A stretch of DNA of 64,000 nt from Ilyonectria destructans (Eukaryota; Ascomycota; Sordariomycetes; Hypocreales; Nectriaceae): positions 558,001-622,000 of the forward strand of contig JAHEWK010000008.1 in NCBI GenBank assembly GCA_020740775.1. Direction: 5' to 3'. Both the position numbers and the translations under genes were made by a program. Shown here piece after piece: positions 42,781 through 55,416 of this stretch. The notes under the pieces were generated by a model. That model had not been told where the DNA came from, made no database searches, and saw only the letters and a program-made list of their open reading frames with translations. The stretch's first letter is position 1; each line of letters opens with the position of its first letter.

Positions 42781-45700
42781 ATGGCGAGCGTCATCCTCCC
42801 CCACAAGCGGGTGTTGAGCGAATCTCTCACCCGCCAGAACCTCCCCTCGACACCCGCCTCCGCCAAGAAGCGCAAGGTCGAGGCCGTTTCCTCGTCGCCG
42901 GCTCCCCGATTCAACAGCTCCCAGAATAACCCCCGATCGAAACTCGCCTCCAGTCAGCCAAAGAGCACATTCGAGTTGGAGGTCCTCGAAAAGCTTAGCC
43001 AGGACATCTCAGATCTGAAGCGCAACAATACGGAAAAGGATCAGGCATGGGCACGACCGCCTGTTGTCGACTTCCTCGCCGAACGTGACAGCTTGTGTTT
43101 CCAGTCCATCGAGGCCGAGGAGGGTACACTTCATGGTGGTAGGGCCACTGTGAAGCTTTTCGGTGTCAACGATGTGGGAAACTCCGTCATGCTGCATGTG
43201 ACGGACTTCAAGCATTACCTTTACGTCGCCGCTCCGATTGGTTTCCAGCCCAAAGATTGTGCCGCTTACAAGGCATATCTCGAGACACAGACTGCCCAAC
43301 ATCAACCGGCAGTTCACTCAGTGGTGTTGGCCATGAGGGAGAGCATCTATGGCTTCCAGGGCAACGTCGCTAAGCCTTACCTCAAGGTCACTGTCACAGA
43401 CCCCAAATTTATCCCGAAGGTGCGATCGACCATTCAGTCCGGCGCCGCAAACTGGAAGGGCATGTGGAAGTTGAGAGAAAAGGAGGAAATTGAGACTTAT
43501 GACAACATTCAATACGTGCTACGATTCATGGTCGATTGCAAGGTAAGCACTCCGCACTGCTGTATTCAGATGGAAGCTCACAATTTCAAAGGTTCAAGGC
43601 ATGTCATGGGTAGAGGCACCGGCCAAGACCTTCAAGCTAATCCCCGACCACCTTCGACAGTCGAATTGCCAGATCGAGGCTGAAGTGAGCTATCTCGATC
43701 TCGTCGCACACAAGCCTGAGGGAGAATGGTCCAAGATGGCACCCCTACGAATTTTGTCCTTCGATATCGAGTGTGCCGGCCGAAAAGGAATTTTCCCTGA
43801 AGCAAACCATGACCCGGTTATCCAGATTGCCAACGTCGTCACGAGATACGGAGAGAAGAAACCCTTTGTTCGAAACGTTTTCTGCCTCCAAGACACGAGC
43901 TCTATTGTAGCAACCCAGATCCTGGAGTTTCAAAAGGAGGAGAAAATGCTCAGCGACTGGCAGAAGTTCGTGATCGAGGTTGACCCAGATATCGTCACCG
44001 GTTACAACATTGCCAACTTCGATTTCCCATACCTACTCGACCGAGCACATCATCTCAAGGTCAAGGGATTCGAATACTGGACTCGCCTCCCCAGTGTTCC
44101 CTCCAGGGCGAAAGAGACCAACATTTCAAGCAAGCAAATGGGCAATCGAGACACCAAAGCTACGAACATTAATGGCCGCCTGCAGTTGGATCTCCTGCAA
44201 CTGATTCAGCGCGATCACCAGCTTCGAAGTTACACGCTCAATTCCGTGTCGGCTCACTTCCTGGGCGAACAAAAGGAGGATGTTCACTACACCATGATTA
44301 CCGAACTCTTTAACGGTACCCCAGAGTCACGACGACGTCTCGCGCTGTACTGCTTGAAGGATGCATATCTCCCACAGAGACTCATGGACAAGCTTTCATG
44401 CCTGGAAAACTACACTGAAATGGCGAGAGTCACGGGTGTGCCGTTCAACTTCCTGTTATCAAGAGGCCAGCAAATCAAGTTCGTCAGTCAGCTGTTCCGA
44501 AAGGCCCTGGAGCAAAAACTTGTCATTCCCAACCTGAAGTCCAAACAGTCGGACGATCAATACGAAGGAGCTACCGTCATTGAGCCCACTCGAGGCTATT
44601 ACGATGTCCCCATTGCTACGCTCGATTTCGCGTCGCTGTATCCCAGTATTATGCAGGCACACAACCTCTGCTACACCACGCTGTTGATGAGCAAGAAGGA
44701 TATTGAGATATTTGGCCTCAAGAAGGACGAGGACTACATCGTCACCCCCAACAACGATATTTTTGTCACCTCGAAGCAAAGGAAGGGATTGCTGGCGCAG
44801 ATTTTGGAGGAATTGCTCTCTGCGCGAAAGCAGGCCAAGCGCGAACTGGCGGTTGAGACAGACCCGTTCAAAAAGGCCGTGTTGAACGGTCGTCAGCTGG
44901 CTTTGAAGATTAGTGCCAACAGTGTGTACGGCTTGACAGGTGCCACGACCGGCAAGCTTCCCTGTCTCGCGATTGCCAGCAGTACGACCAGTTTCGGACG
45001 GCAGATGATTGAGAGGACCAAGGATGAAGTGGAGAAGCGATACAATATTGCCAACGGATATTCGCACGACGCCCAAGTCATTTACGGCGACACTGATTCG
45101 GTCATGATTAAGTTCGGAACTAAGGATCTCGCAGAGGCGATGAGACTGGGCGAGGAAGCATCGAAGTTCGTTTCGGAGAAGTTTGTCAAGCCGATCAAGC
45201 TGGAGTTCGAGAAGGTGTATTTCCCGTACCTGCTCATCAACAAGAAGCGATATGCGGGACTATACTGGACGAGGCCCGACAAGTACGACAAAATGGACAC
45301 GAAGGGTATCGAGACGGTGCGACGAGACAATTGCTTGTTGGTGCAGACGGTGATTGAGAAGGTGTTGCGAATGATCTTGATTGACCAGGACGTGCCTGGA
45401 GCACAAGTGTAAGTTCCGATGACGGTCCGACAAGGATATTGGATGCTAACAGCGGCAATCTAGTTATGTCAAGGAGACGATTGCAGATCTGCTGCAAAAT
45501 AAAGTCGACATGTCGAAATTGGTCATCACAAAAGCGCTCACAAAGGACGATTATGCCGCAAAGCAAGCCCACGTCGAGCTGGCGCATCGGATGAAGAAGC
45601 GCGACGCGGGCTCGGCGCCGGGACTCGGTGACCGAGTGGCCTACGTCATGATCCGAGGACCGGCGGGGGCCAAGAACTTCGAGAAATCGGAGGATCCCAT

Positions 45701-46205
45701 CTACGTGTTGGAGAACAACGTGCCTATTGACACGCGCTACTACCTGGACAACCAGCTAGCCAAGCCACTGGGGCGCATTTTCGAGCCGATTCTCGGGGAG
45801 ACTAAGGCACGGTCGCTACTGACAGGGGACCACACACGGACGATTTCGGTTGCGGCTCCCACGGTGGGGGGTCTGATGAAGTTCGCCAAGAAGACGCAGA
45901 CATGCATGGGTTGCAAGAAGCCATTGACGGGTAAGGAGGAGAAGGAGGGGGCGGTGTGCGCCGACTGCGCGCCGCGTGTCGGGGAGCTATACAAGAGGAC
46001 GCTTGATCGCGTGTCGGACCTGGAGGTGCGATTCGGGCGACTGTGGACCCAGTGTCAACGGTGCCAGGGGAGCATGCACTGCGAGGTGATCTGCAGCAGC
46101 AAGGACTGCCCGATCTTTTACATGCGAATGAAGGCCAAGAAGGATTTGGAGGACGCCGGCAAGGAGCTGACGCGGTTCGATGCGGACCAGGCGGCGATGT
46201 GGTGA
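42781..46205 (+). CDS. pol3: DNA polymerase delta catalytic subunit
   Basis: Pol delta is the main lagging-strand replicase and a repair polymerase. Exons 42781-43542, 43592-45408 and 45464-46205 join in phase to 1106 residues, the family's normal length. The N-terminus has a basic nuclear-localisation-like stretch (AKKRKVEA, residues ~28-35). The 3'-5' exonuclease is intact: Exo [11 protein letters not shown] (DIE about 312-314), Exo [16 protein letters not shown], and Exo III with YCLKDAYLP. Polymerase motif A is [17 protein letters not shown] (Asp about 599), motif B is [13 protein letters not shown], and motif C is YGDTDS (Asp 754/756). The C-terminus carries CysA (CMGCKKPL...CADC) and the Fe-S-binding CysB ([10 protein letters not shown]...CSSKDC). 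Every catalytic residue I can check is present. Both introns are about 50 bases. Confidence 0.97.
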
Positions 46206-49024
46206 GAAACAGGGCAAGGGGAAGCGAGGGAATGCGATGAGAAGCGACGGCAAGCGAGGAGATGTGAAGCGATGAGGTGGAAACGCGGAGAGGCGGAGAA
46301 GGCCGGGGATTCGGGGACTCGAATGGAAAGATGATGGCGCAGGCATAATTGCTGCAACTGCACAGGCATATCGCAGGCGCAGCGCACAGGCATTGGCAGT
46401 GGGAGGACATGGGATTTTGATGTTGTCGTTGAATGTACGTAAGGCGTTCCGGCGGGGTTCAGGGTTTCCGGGCCAGGGTTCTGCGGCCAGGGACAGATGC
46501 AGGGCCCGACGTCATTGCAGATGGTTTGTCTTTAGATTTTACGTATAAGTTTGCCTCTGGGCCAGTAGGAATGTAGGTGTATGAAATGGACGAAGTGGTA
46601 GAAGTTACAGAAATGGACGACATGTGAAAGTAGGGAACGTTTGCAGCGTGAGTGGCGTTGCGTGTTGGCGGGGATGCACTTGGCGTCGCGGACGCAGTTG
46701 GGATGCTCGTGGAATCATTGTATGGAAGAGCTGAGGTGAGAAAGGGACCATTTTGGGGCAGAGGAGAAAACGGTGAGTAGCGAGGTGGCGCGATGCAAGG
46801 TGAGTCGGACGTTTTGCCGGGGCGGCGTCGGCACCCCTTGGAAGGCAGAACGGTCGAGGCCTGGTCTGGAGGGATTGCCATGTGGCGGCGTTAGAATAGA
46901 GTGGGCGGACAATGGAGAGATGATGAGCAGACCGACGGTGAGGCCTGGTAACAGGGGCAGCGAGGATATGGTAAGGCGGCTGGCACGGAGGATAATTGCT
47001 ACGTAAACGGAGCAGACAGGGAGCGAGCGGAGTGGGTAAAACCGGGACGGAGGGGGAGAAGAGCGGGAATAATCGGAATCAGGAGAGAGCATACGCGGGT
47101 GGTCTGTGGGCGTTTGGTTGCTGGTTGATATTACTGCACAGAAAATGGAAATAAAATTGGATCATGAACATTCATCGTGTTGATGGCCAGGGAGGGGGAC
47201 ACCACCGGCGGGTGGATGCGGGGGTTGGAGTAGTGGCCGAAGATGGGAGGCGGATCCGAGAGACGACCGGAGAGAGTGAGACTTACAGACGGGCTTAATG
47301 GAGAGTGGCTGATTGATAATGATGATAATCGTTACTCCGGGCATATTAGGCACACCGAGAAAAAAAAGACTCTTTCTTCCCGTAGTGGCTGCCCGGTATA
47401 GGAGCTCTTAGCCGCCCAGGCTCAGCTCAGCGCAGTTCTCTGTCCCGTCTGTCACCGAAGAACCCATCTGTGGAATTACATCTCCGGGTGGCCACCTAAC
47501 GGGAGCGATGGGGATTGTGGGCTAGACACTTTTTTTTTCTTAGTCTCGGGCGAGAACAGCACCGAAAACGCGAGGGACTTTCTTCGGAAACGTAACGACA
47601 GTCGGAATCGGTCCGGACGGCGAAGCGTCAATGACAAAACGCCAACGACTCCTCCCGAGATACTACGTGTCTACCGCGCGTGGGTGCCGGCGTGCTCGAG
47701 CCACTTGCGGGAGCCATCCATGCTTTCTGCGTGCGTGGTGAGACGAGCGGGACGAGACAGCAAGAGACAACAAAGAAACACAACACACGCGCCAGACACG
47801 GACGTAGACGCGGAGGGTCTTGCCCCGGATTCATCATGGATCACAACCCATGGAGTCCCCCCGTTTCCCCCCCCCCCCCAATCCCCCAATCCCCCGCCTA
47901 GAGAGAGAGAGGCGAGCAACCGTGGTTCAAAACACGGCTTGCCAAGACAGGGCCGGTCCCGGCGCCCTCTCCGTGATGTGATGGGCCAATTCCAGTGGGT
48001 TTGAGGGTTGAATCATGAAAGTGTGTACGAAAGCAAATACAGTAATCTGTTTGAGTCGCGGGCGAATCAGGCAACGGGGATGAGTGGTCTGCCTTTGTTG
48101 ACAAGCATGTGTGAGCGTCGTTTCTTCCCTTTCTAGGCTGCCAGGAACCCCGAGGACGCACAGCGATTGGCCGGGCCTTGAGAGCGATGGCAATTGATTC
48201 TTCAAACGACATGACAAGGCGGCCAATGGGAGGGCTCTGATAGTATCGACGGGACTAGTAAGGGTCCAGGGATGCATGCATCATGGCAAAATATGGGGCC
48301 ACGCCTTTTTCATCTTGTTCGGGGGCTTTGGGGTTGCCTGGGCTGGGCTGGTTGGCCCGTGGTAGACTCCATGACTCCATGACTCCATACGGACCTGGCC
48401 TAATTCTTGGGGTAAAACGGACGTGTAATTCGAATAACGTACTGGACGAGAGAGATCCCGACCTATGGATCCGAGGAATCTGGCCGAGGCCCCGGGGTTC
48501 ATCCAGAGTGGCGCGGCTCGGTCATCGGGAGGCGCTTCGTTGGTGCTTTTTGAGACCCATGTTTCCGTTCCGCGGCCTGGCATGTATGATGCCATGCGAG
48601 CGGCAGTCTAAATGGTGGTCTGCAGGCTTCGTCGGGTCCGTCGCTCTGGGGCGTTTTTGATTCGGTGGCCCCGACGGATGGTTACCCTTTTCAGGCGAGT
48701 CTTTTTTTCTTCTTTTTCCCTCCTTGGCATTCTGGCATTCTCTTCATGAGGCTGGATGTCGTGTCTGCGCGTGTGGTGGGATGCGTTGCAGCAATGGGGG
48801 GGTGGTTTCCGGGGGATGAAGATGGGGGAGGGATGCTGGCATGGATGATGATTATTCCCCCCCGGGAGGTCCTGGAGGTTCCGGGAGGCTCCGCCCCATG
48901 TTTTTTTATGTTATGTGATTTGACGTCGTTGCAACTACGTGTTGTGTGTGCGTGTGTGAGTGTGTGTGTGCCTCCGAGCTGGTCGTGTGCGCTGCTTACA
49001 CGGAACATGTCCCGACTGCCTAAT

Positions 49025-49042
49025 TACCTACTTACCTAGGTA
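49025..49042. repeat. TACCTACTTACCTAGGTA motif
   Basis: A copy of the recurrent palindromic motif, in the long spacer before NADP-GDH. A second, degenerate cluster lies near 49776-49812. Confidence 0.5.
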
Positions 49043-49710
49043 CGCAAGACATGGGGGGCATTGACCTCGGGCGTGGGATGTCATGAATGTGGGGTGTTTT
49101 GTTAGCTGAGGCATCAAGCAATTGTCCAGCTCAGCTCAGCTCGGAGCCCAGCTCCAGCCATGGCTTACATGGACTTGGTGAGCTAGAGCCCAGCCGACAG
49201 AGGGCGCCAAAAGGCAAGCGTCGATGAATGATGGTAATGATGAACAGCAACATAGATAAGATCGTGCATCCAGTCCCATGGGCTGGGCTGCACTGCGCTA
49301 CGCTACGAAACGCACCCCCGCGCGGCGCCCCGCGGTAGGCGCATCGCCAAAAGGTGCGTCTGGCCAGTGGGAGTGGCCGGTGCGGCGTGGGAGTAGGGTT
49401 GGCTAATGGGAATATGTCTGGGCTGGCCGTAGGTAAGTTGCGCCGTAGGATAAGGGCATCTGAAATGAGACCCGACCGAGCTTCGGAGGTTTGAGCCGTA
49501 TGCACGTCGCTGCGGGTTGCACTGAGCTGTGGTGCAGTGCTACAGTGCTGCAGGGCCCAGCTCTCCGTCCCAGCCACGCTTTGGTTGGCCGTGAGCGGCG
49601 GCGGCGGCGACGGCGGCGGACGAGGCTTTTGGCGGCGCGTCGGCAGGGTGGAGGGAGGGGTGGCGGGGGTGGCGAGATGGAAGGAACGACCCCAAAATCG
49701 ACAAGGTAGG

Positions 49711-49740
49711 AGGCAAGGGGAGGCAAGGGGAGGCAAGGGC
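49711..49740. repeat. Three tandem copies of AGGCAAGGGG
   Basis: Three 10-base units, the last ending in C, followed by related G-rich text. On the plus strand the tract is nearly all purine. Confidence 0.8.
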
Positions 49741-50413
49741 AGACCAGGGGGGAGCAAGGGAAGGAGGTGGGGAGGGTAAGGTAGGTCCGACATAGGTGCG
49801 TACCTACCTACCCGGGGACCAGCGCACCCAGAACTGCAACCAGACTGACTGACTGCACACACACGCTGCACTCACACACACACACACCTACACCTACCTT
49901 AACACGCACACACGATGCACCCAGCACATGGGGACGGACCACCAAGCGGTCCCAGTGTCCTGTCTTCCGACGGGCAGAAGACCGGGGGTCGTGGCGCACA
50001 ATCCATTTGTCTTGTTGACTGAAGCTTTCATGTCACGGCTAGCGATGAGTGGGCTGTTTGAAAATGGGCTTTTTCCCCGTAGCTGCACGCACCTTTTTTT
50101 TTTTTCTTTCCCACTGTCGGGACGTCGTACCGCAGTTTGGGGGGGCGAATGGGGAAGGGGGGGAGGGGTGTGGGATGGATGGGAGTTGACGGAGAGAGAT
50201 AGGGGATTAATGGATTCATGTCTAGAGTGGATTGCGGATTGTGGATTGCGGACTGTGGAGTGAGGCTTTGGTTTGGGATGAGGGTGGTTTGAGCCCATGA
50301 AGCCATCCGGGAACAGCCAGCAGCCAGCAGCCAGCAGCCCGTCAGTAGTATGGGAATACTAGGTATGGCCGCTCCCATTGTCACTTAGTAGGTGCTTCCC
50401 TCCGTCCATCACT

Positions 50414-50420
50414 TATATAA
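50414..50420 (+). promoter_or_regulatory. TATA box of NADP-GDH
   Basis: TATATAA lies about 150 bases before the GDH start codon and is followed by a long CT-rich leader. The spacing fits transcription starting about 30-60 bases downstream. A clear TATA box suits a strongly and variably expressed gene. Confidence 0.55.
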
Positions 50421-50566
50421 ACCCTCTTCCCATCCTCCCTTCCCAATCTTGCCCTCCATCCAACTCATCCTCTCACTCGAATCTGGCATTTGACGGCATC
50501 CTCTCTTCTCTCAATACAACACCAGATCCTCCTATACTCTCCCCCAACCGCCCCTCATGCAGCTGA

Positions 50567-52445
<1,879 letters not shown>

Positions 52446-53851
52446 AAAAAAGAAACCCCCAAGATCTAAGAAAAAAAATAACGAAGGGAACCGAGCATAT
52501 ACCCCCCCGAGCCGGCCTCAACAAAGTTTGAGACGTTCTCGCTGGCGCTCCGGTCCTCCTCCTTTCCTCTCCATTCACAACTGAGCATGGCTGTGATGGG
52601 GATTTCTACAACTACTGCCTAGCTTCTGTTTCTCGTTCTCGACTTTCTCGGGCATGGCATTATGCATTCTGCGTGGGGCGTTGGTGGGGTTTCAAAGAAG
52701 GGATCCCCCTTGAAATTGTGTGTTTTCTCAGATGCTTCGCGATAGACTCGAATGGTTGTTTTTGTTACTCTCGATTTAGCCTCTATTTATCTAGGTAGTG
52801 CGGATATGAACAACGTACACTTTTTACTATACTTTGCTCCCTCTGTCCATGTCCCGAACCTTGAACATTTGCTCCGTTATTCCTGTGGCTCCTGAAAGGG
52901 TAAATAACCAATCCCGCTTACACCATGAACGGATGTATGTATTCCCTAGTTCGTCATCTCGGTGTGTCGAGGCGTCAGGAGATATTGTTCAATTCTCTCG
53001 TAATATATCCTAGCCCTTGACCGAGCCGCTACCGAGTCCGGGCACTTTCCGTGATTCCTTGTTCTCAGACCCTGCGGCCAGAAATGTCACCAGAAATGTC
53101 ACGTCGGGAGGATCGCGGTGGAGTGACGACAACATTGATTGTACGTAATATCGTCAATTCGGGGTCTTGATCTCGTGAGGTTAGAGTATCCTGCAGCGGG
53201 TCATATCGTACATGGCATATACGGGCAGACAGAGGAGTTATGGCGACAGCTGGAAGTGGCTCCTGGAGTGGATATTCATTCAACGGATCCTTGATGGTTA
53301 TGCGAGGAATTCCCCTGTTGAACAGGGATTCCGGGCAATGTGGGACAGCGATCTTGATTGAATGCATGATCCGTCATAAATGGCCTTGTTGCTGCCAAGT
53401 CTCAGTTTCCCATGCTGGTCACCTGTTGGCTTCCACATGTCGGACCACATTATGGAGCTTCCGGGGAGTCCTCCGCGGCTCCGTGCTTCAGTGGACTCAA
53501 GCCCTGTATTCCAGGGGGCTTTTTAACAGTCCATAGCACCCCGCATTCTGGGGCTCCCGGCGCATGGCGTCCCGGCCGGAGCCCCGGCCCGCTAACAAAT
53601 TCCACTAATTCGGCAGCCGGGTTTAACGACGGTACAATGTGTTTGACGGCTCAACCGTTTGGGGAAGTTTTTGTACGACCTCGGCCCGCTGGTGATGGCA
53701 TCGCGGGGCGGGTATCCTCTTCCGACTGACCTTTAATTGTATCTTAATTGTATCGTCTAAATATCAACCAGTCTTCCAATAGTAATGCAATTTACTCTGT
53801 AAACGTGTTGCTTTTACCTTTGGTTGACTATCTAATTAAAATTCCGGCAAC
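52446..53851. other. Spacer between NADP-GDH and the racemase gene
   Basis: About 1.4 kb. It holds the GDH 3' untranslated region (T-rich tracts near 52.74-52.85 kb) and the racemase promoter. Just before the latter is a direct repeat TTAATTGTATC TTAATTGTATC (53733-53754). No gene is supported. Confidence 0.5.
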
Positions 53852-55147
53852 ATGGCTGGTCCTCCGCCTCTACAGGGCATCAAAGTCCTCGAGTTTGCCG
53901 GCCTTGCGCCAGGTACGTCCTCAGCCTACAGCCATCGCGATGGTGATGCAACGTGACACGATGCTCAATTGAACATAGGCCCATTCGCCGGCATGCTCCT
54001 CGCTGACGCCGGAGCCTCTATCCTCCGCATCGATCGCGCGCAGAACGGCGCATCGCACCAGTTCGGCGGCGGCGCACTCCCTACCGAGGACATGCTTGCG
54101 CGCCACAAGGCCTCTATCGCCGTCGACCTCAAGGCGTTGCGCGGCATCGCCCTGATCAAGCGCCTGGTCGCCAAGGCAGACGTCATCATCGACCCCTTCC
54201 GGCCCGGCGTCCTCGAGAAGTTGGGCCTCGGGCCGGACGTGCTGTGCGCCATCAACCCGCGGCTCATTTACGGCCGCATGACGGGGTTCCGGCGCGATGG
54301 CAAGTATGCGGCCATGGCCGGACACGACATCAACTACCTCGCCGTATCGGGCGCCCTGGGCCTCCTCGGCCGTGAAGACGAGAAGCCGCACCCGCCGTGG
54401 AACATCTTCGCCGACTTCGCCGGTGGCGGCGCCGTGCTCTTCCAGGGCGTCCTCCTCGCTGTTATCGCGCGCCAGACCTCGGGCCGCGGGCAGGTTGTTG
54501 AGGCCAACATGGTCGATGGCAGCTCATACTTGGCCACCTTCCCGCGCATGGCTCTCAAGACGTCCATAGGTGACAAGGGCCGCGGAAATAACTTGCTCGA
54601 CGGCGGGTGTCCCTGGTACGACACGTACGAGACGGCCGATGGCAAGTACATGGCTGTCGGCGCACTGGAGCCCCAGTTCTTCGCCGTGCTGATGAAGGGC
54701 CTCGGGCTCTCAGGCCAGGGCTGGGAAGAGGGCCGCAGCGACGTCACCCGGTGGCCAGCCTTCCGACTTCTCCTGGCCGATATCTTCCGAGGCAAGACGC
54801 GAACCCAGTGGGAGACAGTCTTCGACGGCACGGACGCGTGCTGTACCCCCGTGCTGGAGTATCCGGAACTCGAGAGCCAGCCAGGCCGGGAGGGCGACCA
54901 GCGGCCGGTGGTGACACTGCGGGAGACGCCGTGCCTGGCTGTCAAGCAGGGCGCCGCGCTGGTAGATGCCGCGCAGTACGGGCAAGGTAGCGGTGTAGCA
55001 GGAGATGGGTATGAGGGACAGCCGCTTGCGCCGGGATCGGGTGGTGAAGGAGTGTTGAGGGACTGGGTGGGCTGGCAGAGCGGGAGAGAGTATGAGGTCA
55101 AAGGGGGCGGGTTGGTGTTGAAGGATGGAGAGACGTCAAAGCTGTAA
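53852..55147 (+). CDS. Alpha-methylacyl-CoA racemase (CoA-transferase family III), peroxisomal
   Basis: It interconverts (2R)- and (2S)-methyl-branched acyl-CoAs so that they can enter beta-oxidation. Exons 53852-53912 and 53979-55147 give 409 residues. The match to animal AMACR runs nearly end to end: LEFAGLAPGPFAGMLLADAG near residue 15, DVIIDPFRPGVLEKLGLGPD, the catalytic-type AGHDINYLAVSGALGLLG with His and Asp, NIFADFAGGGAVLFQGVLLA, ANMVDGSSYLATF, NLLDGGCPWYDTY, AVGALEPQFFAVLMKGLGL and FDGTDACCTPVLEY. The protein ends in SKL, a type 1 peroxisomal targeting signal. The splice restores the LAPGPFAG motif, which fixes exon 1. It converges on the DSC1-like gene. Confidence 0.93.
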
Positions 55148-55416
55148 TGTGTTGACGTCTTTCTGGACGATGGAGGCCCATGATGGTTCGCGAGATAATA
55201 TGTGAGATGATGTGAGATGGACCCTGATGTTGTACATACACCGCGAAGGCTAGAAGATGCTTCCCCTAAATGAGAATCCAACACATGCATACAAGTACCA
55301 TTTAAATGTTCATGACTTTTATTGTCCAAAATACAAAACATTCCTTCAACGCCAAGATGCCCTTGAAACAGGTCTATCCATATCTAATCATACGAGCCAT
55401 CACACAAGTTTCATCG

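Noticed and set aside
49131..49871. A 246-codon minus-strand Pro-rich frame before NADP-GDH
   Set aside because: Composition follows the G/purine-rich tandem repeats on the other strand; not protein-like.
54334..55341. A 335-codon minus-strand frame opposite the racemase
   Set aside because: Antisense to a gene with clear end-to-end homology; Ser/Pro/Arg-rich composition typical of a mirror frame.
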